NCBI GenBank assembly: GCA_016710435.1
Contig: JADJVV010000032.1
Coordinates: forward strand, 1 to 15,702
Direction: 5' to 3'
Origin: Hyphomicrobiales bacterium
GTDB taxonomy: Bacteria > Pseudomonadota > Alphaproteobacteria > Rhizobiales > Aestuariivirgaceae
DNA: 15,702 bases
Made by a program: the position numbers and the translations under genes. Numbering within the stretch: position 1 is the stretch's first letter; every line of letters starts with the position of its first letter. The notes below the pieces were generated by a model. It was not told where the DNA came from. It was given only the letters and a program-made list of their open reading frames with translations, and ran no database searches. Of this stretch, positions 1 to 7,212 are shown piece after piece.

Positions 1-342
1 GCAGTGCCCCGTGGTGGGGCTGCCGGGCGGCGTCGTCAGGTCCTTGTCCTGTACCAGCCAGTGGCGGCGCTGTGCCCCTGCAAGCGCATCGGCCTTGAAG
101 CGCTTGCCGTCGGCCGAGACAAGGCAGGTCAGCCCGTCATGGGGCGTCGTCGCATCGGTGGAATCGTACCAGAACACCAGCCCGCCGAAAGCGATGTGAG
201 TGACGTAGCCAGGCGTCAGGTCCTGCGGGTCTTCGCCCTCGATGACGACATACAACGCCCGCTTCTCGAGCGCCTGTATCAAGCCGTCACGGTTCACCGG
301 CGCCACTCCGGTGAGCAGCGTATCGAAGTCGGTATTCGCCAT
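1..342 (-). CDS. Probable DUF2793-type phage tail/fibre protein, N-terminal part only
   Basis: The reading frame opens with ATG at 342 (MANTDFDTLLTG...) and is still open at the left window edge after 114 codons, so the C-terminus is missing. A GAGG Shine-Dalgarno core lies about 8 nt upstream, just past the stop codon of the J-like gene, which indicates translation in the same operon. The last visible residues (HWLVQDKDLTTPPGSPTTGHC) resemble the opening of DUF2793, a domain common in phage tail fibre and baseplate-associated proteins of alphaproteobacteria. The position directly after the tail-tip gene fits a fibre or host-contact role. The family call rests on a short motif and is tentative. 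That a gene starts here is well supported by the start, ribosome site and spacing. Confidence 0.6.
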   Translation of the reverse strand, partial: MANTDFDTLLTGVAPVNRDGLIQALEKRALYVVIEGEDPQDLTPGYVTHIAFGGLVFWYDSTDATTPHDGLTCLVSADGKRFKADALAGAQRRHWLVQDKDLTTPPGSPTTGHC

Positions 343-351
343 TGTTTATCC

Positions 352-1827
352 TCAGTTCACCCCGGCCAGCTCGGCGGGTGCGATGGTGAAGGCCTGCTCT
401 TCGGACGCCGACCAATCGTAGATCGAGGCATCATACTCTTCCGCCTCGATCTCGACTTCGAACTTGTCGGGATCAAGTTTGCAGAGGTTGATCTCGAACG
501 TGCCCCCAAGAGCAGCCAGGAAACCAACCTCGATATTGGCGACGTCACCAGCGTTCAGGCGCAAGCCCTCCATGTCTTCACGCCGAGACATCGTCTTGCC
601 AAGGCGGGACCGCTCCATCGTTGCCTTGGCAATCCGTTGTGCCGTTTGGTGGGAGGCCGTGAAGGGCAGTGTGATGGTCATCTCCTGGTCAACACCATCA
701 GCAGCGACATAGGTGGCATTGCGGAGCACGGGCCCGTTTGCGGTCTGGTACTCCCGGTCTGGGGCAACAAACACAGTGCGGACCACATTGATCAGGCTTT
801 TGCGGTCGCGGTGCTGCCGCACAGACATATCGCCTCGGGCGCTATCATCGTTGAAGGTCCATACCGGATTGCGCGCCACGCCAGACAGGATCGAATAGAC
901 GCCTGCTCGCCAGATCAGTTTGCCGAGATTGGCGGTCAGCATGTTTTGCACCACTTCGGCTGGATCGGTGGCCAGATCGACCACGCCGTTGATGGTGTAT
1001 CTGGCCTCGACCTCACCGCTTGCAAGTGTCACGGATTCATTGTCATGGGTCGCCGCTATCTTCAATTCGGCGGTATCAAGACTGTCCCATGAGAGGTTAC
1101 ACCCCTTAGCATAGGTCAGATAGTGGGCAAGGCACAGCGAGGCGTTGTCGCTCCATTGCCAGGTTGCCGGATCGGAAATCGACTGCGCTGCGTCCAGAGG
1201 ATCATAGACCTTCATGCCGCGCACGAGAAACTGCAGCTGCGGAGCGCCGCTACCCCAGTATTTTTCATGATCATCGGCGCTGGAGCCATAGTCGCACTTG
1301 AGCACGATGGTGGCATGGCCGCGCTGCCGGAAGGTGGAGGGCAGTTCGGGGAAGTCGGCGGCCAGGATGGGGTCGATCGCCTGGGTGTCGGTGCCGAGCC
1401 GGACACTGGCATAGACATAGGGCGTTGCCCCGTTCACGAAATTCGATGTGGAGACAGATCCCGTCCCGTCGAAGGCGATCAGCTTGCCGTTGATGTAGAA
1501 CTTCTCCACGGCATCGATCTCATGGCTTGCCAGCACGATGCCGATGTAGAGATAGGGCGGCTTGCATTCGTAGAAGAAGATGGGGCCGCCAACTAGTGAT
1601 TTGCCGTAGATCAGCCGTTGTGACGGCACGGCCTGCTGGATGGTAGACTTCTGTCCTTCATCAAGGCCACTGCCTTTGACCTTTGGCGCAAGCGCCTTGT
1701 TGATGGCGTATGAGGCTCCTGAGAGCGCCACCGTCGTCACGACACTGCCGATGGTCAGGCCACCAATGATCGGCGTGGCGAGGAACGAGAGCAAAGGGGC
1801 GAAGGCGAGCGGTGCAGCAAAAGGCAT
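352..1827 (-). CDS. J-like central tail tip / host specificity protein
   Basis: This 491-aa protein would sit at the tip of the tail and contact the host. It starts with a hydrophobic segment (about residues 5-45, rich in Ala, Leu, Gly and Val) typical of lambda J-like tail tip proteins, followed by a tail-hub-like region with VPSQRLIYGKSLVGGPIFFYE and later VVQNML and W-rich stretches. It is much shorter than lambda J (over 1100 aa), so the C-terminal fibronectin-type and receptor-binding part is reduced or carried by the next gene. I chose ATG at 1827 rather than 1860 because it overlaps the upstream stop as TGATG and has a GAGGGTGAG ribosome site. Position corresponds to gp15 of the gene transfer agent tail block. 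The family assignment is by pattern and synteny. Confidence 0.72.
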   Translation of the reverse strand: MPFAAPLAFAPLLSFLATPIIGGLTIGSVVTTVALSGASYAINKALAPKVKGSGLDEGQKSTIQQAVPSQRLIYGKSLVGGPIFFYECKPPYLYIGIVLASHEIDAVEKFYINGKLIAFDGTGSVSTSNFVNGATPYVYASVRLGTDTQAIDPILAADFPELPSTFRQRGHATIVLKCDYGSSADDHEKYWGSGAPQLQFLVRGMKVYDPLDAAQSISDPATWQWSDNASLCLAHYLTYAKGCNLSWDSLDTAELKIAATHDNESVTLASGEVEARYTINGVVDLATDPAEVVQNMLTANLGKLIWRAGVYSILSGVARNPVWTFNDDSARGDMSVRQHRDRKSLINVVRTVFVAPDREYQTANGPVLRNATYVAADGVDQEMTITLPFTASHQTAQRIAKATMERSRLGKTMSRREDMEGLRLNAGDVANIEVGFLAALGGTFEINLCKLDPDKFEVEIEAEEYDASIYDWSASEEQAFTIAPAELAGVN

Positions 1828-2234
1828 CAGCTCACCCTCCAGGCCAGCACGGCGCGCCACAGCGGCACGCGAGTCACCCCACCACCGATGCGCGCCACCC
1901 AGGCGGTGCCGTCCGAAACGGCGAGCTGCGGGCCGATGATGGAAGAGATGACGCCGATCTCCGCCCCATCGAAGGGAAAGGCGACGGGTGTGAGGGCGGC
2001 GCGTCGGGACAGTTTCACCGCCGTCTCACCCAGGCCACCCGACGCATAGCGCCACATGGCGGCCGCGGCGGTTTCGGCGTCGCTGTACTTGCCACGCAAC
2101 GGCTCCATCAGGTCGATGCCGTGGGCCGCCTTCACGGCATCGCAAGCGAAGGTGCAGCAGTCATCCTCGCCCCACACCGGCGCGCGGCCCAGGGCGTCGA
2201 TGCAGGCAATGGAAATTGCTTCGATCAGTGTCAT
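1827..2234 (-). CDS. DUF6950/NlpC-P60-position tail protein (possible peptidase)
   Basis: A 135-aa protein with WGEDDCCTFACDAV at residues 21-34. The D-C pair followed by an aromatic residue resembles the catalytic cysteine motif of NlpC/P60 cell-wall peptidases carried in tail tips, and the C-terminal pattern (GGGVTRVPLWRAVLAWRV) resembles DUF6950. I see no convincing catalytic histidine in the second half, so enzymatic activity is uncertain. In lambda (K) and in gene transfer agents (gp14) a peptidase stands at this position just before the J-like gene, which supports a role in cell-wall penetration or tail-tip assembly. It starts with ATG at 2234, overlapping the upstream stop by ATGA, and shares one base with the downstream start. 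Confidence 0.65.
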   Translation of the reverse strand: MTLIEAISIACIDALGRAPVWGEDDCCTFACDAVKAAHGIDLMEPLRGKYSDAETAAAAMWRYASGGLGETAVKLSRRAALTPVAFPFDGAEIGVISSIIGPQLAVSDGTAWVARIGGGVTRVPLWRAVLAWRVS

Positions 2235-2797
2235 GTCCGGGTCCAGCTCACCTGCTTTGAGGCGACTTCGGTAGGGATGCGGTCGAAGCCGGTGTCTCCC
2301 GCGAAATTCACCTGCTGATCCTCGTTCGTGATATAGCGGGAAATGGGCCGCTGCCAGTAGAAGACGGCCGATGTGGCATTCAGTGTGACCACAGCCGAAC
2401 CATCCTCCGCAATTGAGGTTGTCACTGTGTCAAGAATGCTTTCGTCAATCAGGATCGGGTCCGGGATCACGACGCCATTGTCATCCAGAAGCGCAAGCCA
2501 CGCCCGCGCATGGCAACCGCGGACCGGCGTGTCCAGAAACTCACTCAACTGCGGAAAGTCGGTGACACCCGCGATCGTGTAGCTGGTTTCGGTGGTGCGG
2601 ATTTCAGCAGTTTCCCCCGCGCCGGAAATGCGCCCAAGCCGGCCGACGCCGAGGAAGTCTCTTCCGTCCCACGTGAGAGTACCGGCCCCGCTCCAGAAAT
2701 AGTGCGTGCCCGTTGTCAACTCGAACGCGGTGAGAAGTGCCGCACGCACGGACTTGCCATGCAAGGCATCATCCATGGCAATCGAGATGGACTTCAC
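2231..2797 (-). CDS. DUF2163-family tail hub protein (GTA gp13-like)
   Basis: A 188-aa protein whose layout matches DUF2163/BR0599-type proteins: an early FW(S)GAG-TLTWDG segment, GRISGAGETAEIRTTE near residues 53-68, a central WLALLDDNGVVIPDPIL segment, and a C-terminal block with YITNEDQQVNFAGDTGFDRIP ending in VSW. In gene transfer agents and related phages such proteins form part of the tail hub or baseplate between the distal tail protein and the peptidase. The start is GTG at 2797, overlapping the upstream stop as GTGA. Translational coupling is therefore likely. Family assignment is from recalled consensus, not a search. It is somewhat shorter than typical DUF2163 proteins, which often exceed 250 aa. 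Confidence 0.72.
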   Translation of the reverse strand: MKSISIAMDDALHGKSVRAALLTAFELTTGTHYFWSGAGTLTWDGRDFLGVGRLGRISGAGETAEIRTTETSYTIAGVTDFPQLSEFLDTPVRGCHARAWLALLDDNGVVIPDPILIDESILDTVTTSIAEDGSAVVTLNATSAVFYWQRPISRYITNEDQQVNFAGDTGFDRIPTEVASKQVSWTRT

Positions 2798-3459
2798 GGA
2801 ATGTCCTCCACAAACGCCAGGGTGAAGGGATCATGAATGTTGAACGTGCGGTTCAGGATGTCGTCGTTTGGCACCAGTCGCATGGTCACCCTCGGCCGCC
2901 ACAACGTCACGGCATCTCCTGTGGCCACACCGGCGCGAAGGCCCGGCAGGATATTTACGAGGGATTCCCCGGCCGCGTTTGACTGAGCTGCCGCCTTGAC
3001 CTCGTAGAGGTATCCATTGATCCCGAACAGGTCACCACGCCGAAAGCACTCCTGAGACACAGGAAGGCCGCTCATGTGAACACGGCGTTCGCCCTTGGCA
3101 GCGGCCGTGACGATGGCCGGCGACCAGCCGTCTTCGAAACCAGTGCCGTCATCGAACAGAGTGCCGTCGGAAAAGCCGGTAACGCCGCCCGCGAGCGCCC
3201 TCGGGAACGGCCGCCACCAATCGAACAGCGCCACGGGTGTTGCCGCCCCCTCAAGGGCTTCGATGAAGCCTTGAAAGTCGATGCCGCTATCCAGGTCGCG
3301 GCTGTTCCACGTGAGATCGGCCCGCCATACCGTATCAAGCGAGATCGACTTGCCCGCGCCGGTGTAGGGCGAGGTGGAATACTGGTTGATCGGAGCCAGC
3401 CGGAACTTTCCGGACATTGGCGTGAAGTCCGAACTTCCCGGCCATTGCAGTGTTGTCAT
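2794..3459 (-). CDS. Distal-tail-position protein (GTA gp12-like position)
   Basis: A 221-aa protein starting with ATG at 3459, overlapping the tape measure stop by ATGA. I do not recognise a named domain with certainty. The N-terminus (TTLQWPGSSDFTPMSGKFRL) is followed by a W-rich region (VWRADLTWNSRDLD), FDWWRPFPRAL near residues 79-89, several Gly-Asp turns, and a C-terminus ending in DPFTLAFVEDIP. It reads as a beta-rich structural protein with no signal peptide or membrane segment. Position directly after the tape measure gene and before a DUF2163-type hub protein equals that of gp12 (DUF2460) in gene transfer agents and of the distal tail protein or lambda M/L in other siphoviruses. The role is an inference from synteny. 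Confidence 0.6.
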   Translation of the reverse strand: MTTLQWPGSSDFTPMSGKFRLAPINQYSTSPYTGAGKSISLDTVWRADLTWNSRDLDSGIDFQGFIEALEGAATPVALFDWWRPFPRALAGGVTGFSDGTLFDDGTGFEDGWSPAIVTAAAKGERRVHMSGLPVSQECFRRGDLFGINGYLYEVKAAAQSNAAGESLVNILPGLRAGVATGDAVTLWRPRVTMRLVPNDDILNRTFNIHDPFTLAFVEDIP

Positions 3460-5150
3460 CCCCTGAACCCCGGATTGGCCGCCGCTTCGCGCTGATATGC
3501 GGAGATGGCACCCTTGTTGAAGTTCTTGCGGAGGTTCCGCACCTCCTGCGTGAGCACCGCGAGGCCTTGCCGGTCAGAGTTCGGCGCATTGATATTCACG
3601 GTCATTGCACCGCCGCCCGACGAGAGCGTCTGACCCGGTTTGGTGATGTCAACTCGTTCATTTGGCGACTTGCGGAACGCCACAAGCTGGCTGTCGATCC
3701 CGCCCGTGCCGCCGGGCATGATGGTCCCCCCCGAGGCGAAGCCGAACAATCCGCCGAGGAATGATTGACCGCCGGCCGCGCCGCCGCCAGCCAGTGCCTG
3801 GAACACGCTGTTGATCCCGACCTTTGCAAGGCTGGACAGCAGGTCCTTCAAGGCGTCTTTCAGGTCGAACGTCCCATTGAGCGCGGAATCGATCCACGAC
3901 TGCATCTGGTTGCCGATCGTTTCAGCAAAGGCATTGCTGGTGTCTTGTGCCGTGGTGCGAACTTCGCCAAGCGCCAGGTCCATGTCGTACAGCGACTTCG
4001 TGACCTCCTGGACTTCTTTTGCCGGCGGCTTTGTTGCTGTGCCCCCGCCCTTGAGGGTCGCGGGCGGCAGAACCGGCGCAGGAGGTTTTCCACCGCCCCC
4101 TCCACTTCCGGATGTTCCTGGAAGACTGCCCTTGCCGTAGCTGTTCACGAACTGCTGGGAATAGCGGTTTGCCGTCTCCAGTTCCGCGTTGATGGCCGCG
4201 ATCTTGGCCTTCAGGTCCGTCCAGGCACCTGCGGGATCGAGAGATGCCTTCGTGCCGCTCGTGAAGAAGTCCATGACGTAGCCATAGATGAGACTCATCT
4301 TCTGGAATTCGGCGGACGTCTCACGCACGATCGCCACAAGGTTGTTGAACATCACCCGGATGGCGTTGGTGATCCTTTCGGCATTGCTGCCGAGGTCGAT
4401 ATATTCGATGATCTTGCCTGAAAGATCGGCCAGGGATTGAATGAGCGCACCTGCAACGATCTGTGAAAGCCCTTCGCCCGCGGCCTTGAGTCGTGTCAGA
4501 TTGTCGTTGAAATCCTCGGCGGCGCGCGCCGCTTCCTCGTTCGTGACAATACCGAACCTGCGGGCCTCCTCAGTGGCGCCCGCGATGGCGTCGCGTCCGC
4601 CATTCAGAAGCGGGATCATGTCCGCTCCGGCTTTGCCAAACAGGGCCTGGGCCAGGGCCGCCTTCTCTGCCCCGTCACTGTAGCCCCCGAACTTTCCGGC
4701 AATATCGGCAATGAGTTCGGCCGTAGGGCGCAATTTTCCATTCGCATCAAGTGCCGAAACACCGATTGCGTTGAGCGCCGCCCCAGCATCGTTTTTCCCG
4801 CCACCTGCAATCTCGGCCAGGGAGCGGTTGAACTTCGAGAGGTTAGACGAAAGCCCCTCAAGGCTCACGTCAGCAAGGCGGGCGGCATATTCCAGTCCGG
4901 ACAGCTGCTCAACCGGGATGCCGATCTTCTGAGCGGCCTTCCCCATCTCATCCATGTGATCGACGGCCGCCCGGATCGAGGATGTGATGGCGCCAAATGA
5001 CAGCGCGGCAACTGCCCCGGCCGCGAATGCCTTGATGCCGGCACCGAGAGTGCCGAGCGTGCTCTGCGCGCGCTTCGCTCCATTCTGGAACTCGGCGCTG
5101 TCCATGCCGAGGTTGACGCGAAGTGAACCGATGACAGCATTACCGGCCAT
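3456..5150 (-). CDS. Tape measure protein
   Basis: A 564-aa protein that would set tail length and be ejected with the DNA. It begins with the usual pattern of lambda-like tape measures (MAGNAVIGSLRVNLGMDSAEF, then a hydrophobic Ala/Gly-rich segment near residues 36-60), continues with Ala-rich helical sequence including QKIGIPVEQLSGLEYAA, has a Gly/Pro-rich linker around residues 340-375, and ends in a segment with FASGGTIMPGGTGGIDSQ and a C-terminal helix. It is short for the family (lambda H 853 aa). It overlaps the upstream chaperone frame by 11 nt and the downstream stop/start by ATGA. The ribosome site (GGTGAAG) is weak, consistent with translational coupling. Confidence 0.92.
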   Translation of the reverse strand: MAGNAVIGSLRVNLGMDSAEFQNGAKRAQSTLGTLGAGIKAFAAGAVAALSFGAITSSIRAAVDHMDEMGKAAQKIGIPVEQLSGLEYAARLADVSLEGLSSNLSKFNRSLAEIAGGGKNDAGAALNAIGVSALDANGKLRPTAELIADIAGKFGGYSDGAEKAALAQALFGKAGADMIPLLNGGRDAIAGATEEARRFGIVTNEEAARAAEDFNDNLTRLKAAGEGLSQIVAGALIQSLADLSGKIIEYIDLGSNAERITNAIRVMFNNLVAIVRETSAEFQKMSLIYGYVMDFFTSGTKASLDPAGAWTDLKAKIAAINAELETANRYSQQFVNSYGKGSLPGTSGSGGGGGKPPAPVLPPATLKGGGTATKPPAKEVQEVTKSLYDMDLALGEVRTTAQDTSNAFAETIGNQMQSWIDSALNGTFDLKDALKDLLSSLAKVGINSVFQALAGGGAAGGQSFLGGLFGFASGGTIMPGGTGGIDSQLVAFRKSPNERVDITKPGQTLSSGGGAMTVNINAPNSDRQGLAVLTQEVRNLRKNFNKGAISAYQREAAANPGFRG

Positions 5151-5445
5151 TGAACTTCACCAACTCTTTTGGGTCACCGCCGAAAGCCAGAAAGATGGCC
5201 TTCATCTGTGCCAGTTGAATTTCAGATGACTGCTTGCGGGGCGGCGATCGCCGGGGTTTTTTCCCGCTTTGCATTTCATGAAGTTTGGGCAACTTCTTGG
5301 AACGTCCCAGGGCTGCGATGTGCCAGGCGGTCCAGGCCCTGTCGTCCTGTTCACGCACGAGGCGCGTGATGGTGGCAGTCATTTCCCGAGCGATCTCGGC
5401 GGGAGTCAGCATCCAGAAGCGGCCCGGTTCCTGTCCGATCTCCAC
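5140..5445 (-). CDS. Second tail assembly chaperone frame (TAC_6/GTA gp10.1-like plus extension)
   Basis: From the GTG at 5445 this frame gives 101 aa. The segment IGQEPGRFWMLTPAEIA matches the FW-x-LTP-x-E signature of small tail assembly proteins found between the first chaperone and the tape measure in gene transfer agents and related phages. It continues with a charged helical stretch (DDRAWTAWHIAALGRSKKLP) and a basic Lys/Arg/Ser-rich part. The GTG has no visible Shine-Dalgarno site, and family-like residues (WDWPRLHSDW) precede it in the same frame. That frame is open back to 5583 without any ATG, GTG or TTG, overlapping the end of the first chaperone in its -1 frame. The true product may therefore be a frameshift fusion with the gene at 5487-5819. 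The protein-coding call is firm, the start is not. Confidence 0.72.
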   Translation of the reverse strand: MEIGQEPGRFWMLTPAEIAREMTATITRLVREQDDRAWTAWHIAALGRSKKLPKLHEMQSGKKPRRSPPRKQSSEIQLAQMKAIFLAFGGDPKELVKFNGR

Positions 5446-5486
5446 CCAATCAGAGTGAAGTCGCGGCCAATCCCAGCCCGCTCCCG

Positions 5487-5819
5487 CTACAGAGGGTTTT
5501 CCGGTGACGCCTCCCCGGCATCCTTCGGGAAGGTGACGGCGACCAGCTGGGCGATTTTCAGCACGGCAACCTTTATACCTACATCATCGATGATGGTTCC
5601 AGCACCCACGAGCGTGATGCCCGGAACGCTCTCGGTGAGAGCTGCCCAGACAATCGCCCGCACGCTTCGGAAATCGACACTCTCCAGACCCGAGAACACT
5701 TCCGGCGCGCTGCGCTGAAGCACGCCTTCCAATTCACAAAGCGCATTGGCCGACAGCCGCATGGTGTAGGCCCTGCCGTCTGCCTCGAGGACGACTTCGC
5801 CACGATGCTTGTTCGCCAT
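5487..5819 (-). CDS. Tail assembly chaperone (GTA gp10 / TAC_11-like)
   Basis: A 110-aa protein opening with MANKHRGEVVLEADGRAYTMRL and LSANALCELEGVL, the recognisable start of the GTA-gp10/TAC_11 family, small proteins encoded between the tail tube and tape measure that chaperone the tape measure during tail assembly. The rest is helical, ending in a Glu/Pro-rich tail before TAG at 5487. It starts with ATG at 5819 only one base after the tail tube stop codon and has no strong ribosome site, so re-initiation is likely. Tail chaperone genes often produce a longer form by -1 frameshifting near their 3' end. The overlapping -1 frame here is open and carries a second chaperone-like sequence. Confidence 0.82.
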   Translation of the reverse strand: MANKHRGEVVLEADGRAYTMRLSANALCELEGVLQRSAPEVFSGLESVDFRSVRAIVWAALTESVPGITLVGAGTIIDDVGIKVAVLKIAQLVAVTFPKDAGEASPENPL

Positions 5820-5820
5820 G

Positions 5821-6224
5821 TTAAGATGCCAGCAGCGTCGGTTTGCCGGTCACCTTGAAGGTGGCGCTCGCCGTCATCTTGTCATCAAGTGGAACTGTTG
5901 CCTCATAGGCCGTGACGATGGCGTCAAACTGCACTTTCACACCGCTGGCGTGCCTCACCTGGAAAGCTCCTTCCCGGCGATCATGGCGGCCACGATCACG
6001 TCAGAGGCCGAGGGCACGAAATTCAGTTCGATGGTGACTTCACCGGCATCCATCAGGCCGGGGATGTATTCCCGGAAGGTGTCGGGGCTCGCCATGTGCG
6101 TGGCGTCCACTGCGTCACGTGAATAGCCAGGCCATGTGATGTTGGTGACTTCCGCAACATCAACATAGGCGCTGCCGCTGTAGATGGCGAAGGATGAACC
6201 GTAGCCGATGGCTGCGCTTGTCAT
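5821..6224 (-). pseudogene. Major tail (tube) protein, split by an apparent one-base deletion
   Basis: The frame from ATG at 6224 encodes MTSAAIGYGSSFAIYSGSA and a typical tail tube pattern (VTNITWPGYSRDAVDATHMA, YIPGLMDAGEVTIELNFVP) but hits a stop at 5955-5957, after 89 aa. The family sequence resumes in another frame from about 5969 as FQVRHASGVKVQFDAIVTAY, then LDDKMTASATFKVTGKPTL, ending in TAA at 5821-5823. One extra G on the minus strand in the run at about 5970-5973 would restore AGKGAFQVR and give 134 aa. A good AGGAG ribosome site lies 9 nt before the start and overlaps the stop of the previous gene. The tube protein is essential and abundant, so this is either a sequencing error, a broken gene in a decaying prophage, or unusual recoding. 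Confidence 0.82.
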
Positions 6225-6236
6225 TTGGTCAATCTC

Positions 6237-6625
6237 CTATTTGTGCCAAACCATGAAATCGAGTGAGACCCCGTGCAGATCGGCGGGGGATTCGTCATCA
6301 TCAATCAGATCGCGCTCAGCGATCAGAAAGATGCCGTCGAATGTCGTTGCACCTTGCGTGCCACTATAACCTGACAGCACCGCTTCCACTGCCCGCGCCA
6401 CAGCCTTTGCGCTGGCATATGTGCTGCCGTAGCAATCAACCTGAACGCGGCTTTCCACGAGGCCAGTTGCGCCGCTCAACTTGTAGTCGCGGACCCCGGA
6501 AATGCGCCGCAGGATGACGTAGGGGAGCCCGCCGGCGGCGCGATCCTATTCCAGTTCACGCGGGCGGAAACGAGGTCTGACACCCCGGTCGATGCCAGCA
6601 GAAGCGCGATCAACGACTCTTCCAC
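6237..6625 (-). pseudogene. DUF3168 tail terminator/completion protein, split by an apparent one-base deletion
   Basis: Two frames together give a DUF3168 protein of about 129 aa. The first part starts with GTG at 6625, two bases after the upstream stop with a G-rich ribosome site, and reads VEESLIALLLASTGVSDLVS then NWNRIAPPAG. The second part reads LPYVILRRISGVRDYKLSGA, then GLVESRVQVDCYGSTYASAK and ends in VSLDFMVWHK at the TAG at 6237-6239. The frame changes at about 6526-6530, where one additional C or G on the minus strand within the GGGCTCCCC run would join them. DUF3168 proteins cap the tail tube at the neck. I see no classical slippery heptamer at the break, so indel or sequencing error is more likely than programmed recoding. 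Confidence 0.8.
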
Positions 6626-6627
6626 GA

Positions 6628-7212
6628 TCAGCCCCCAAGTTCGTGTGCCATCAGCGCAGCCATGGATGCGGCATTTTTCACCGCCAACGACTGTCGCTTG
6701 CTCTTTGCGATACGCTTTGCCGTGGCGATGATCTCGCCAGCCAGCTCTCGTCGGCATATCGCAAGCGCGTTCATCTTCTCGGCATCCCATGCCGGCCGCA
6801 GGTAAGGCTGCGGCGCCTGTTTCACGGAACCGAACTCCTGCACGATGGCCTTGATTGCGAAGCGCTTCGACTTCGCCTTCTCGGGGCCAACAAATGCCAT
6901 TGCGAATGTACCGCCACTGGCATTGCGCCTGGCATCGCGCATCGCGGCGAGGGCCTGCCCTTTTGATCCGCCACCTCTCATCACCTCCGCAAACTCGGCG
7001 CGGCCCACATTGTTGCCGATCCGCGTTCCAACCTTGATACTGGACCGCAATGCTCCTGTTTCCACGGGAGCATTGGCCTGGGCGGCGTTCGCAATCGGCT
7101 GTGCAGCCTTTGCAAGGGTGCGCAGCAAGGTGCGTTTGGCGGCAGCTTTGGACAGCTGCCCGAGAGCGGCATCCAGTTCCTTGAAGCCGGTCGCCCTCAT
7201 GTAGAGCTTCAC
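6628..7212 (-). CDS. HK97 gp10-like neck protein
   Basis: A 194-aa protein of the HK97-gp10 family, small neck proteins acting at the head-tail junction. The N-terminal half carries the usual features: GFKELDAALGQLSKAAAKR, then AAQANAPVETGALRSSIKV at about residues 43-61, where the (A)P-x-x-TG-x-LR-x-S motif is the family signature. The second half contains EFGSVKQAPQPYLRPAWD, again typical. It is longer than many members because of a Lys/Arg/Ala-rich C-terminal extension. GTG at 7212 overlaps the upstream TGA (GTGA). The alternative is ATG at 7200, four codons in, but neither has a strong ribosome site, so I favour the coupled GTG. Confidence 0.88.
   Translation of the reverse strand: MKLYMRATGFKELDAALGQLSKAAAKRTLLRTLAKAAQPIANAAQANAPVETGALRSSIKVGTRIGNNVGRAEFAEVMRGGGSKGQALAAMRDARRNASGGTFAMAFVGPEKAKSKRFAIKAIVQEFGSVKQAPQPYLRPAWDAEKMNALAICRRELAGEIIATAKRIAKSKRQSLAVKNAASMAALMAHELGG

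Noticed and set aside
4..1092. Plus-strand open frame of 362 codons opposite the J-like gene
   Set aside because: It overlaps the J-like gene and the ATG-started partial gene on the minus strand, both with ribosome sites and family patterns. No domain is visible in it.
3456..5150. Predicting a tail length from the 564-aa tape measure
   Set aside because: The usual scaling of about 0.15 nm per residue would give roughly 85 nm, but processing of the protein is unknown, so I do not report it as a finding.
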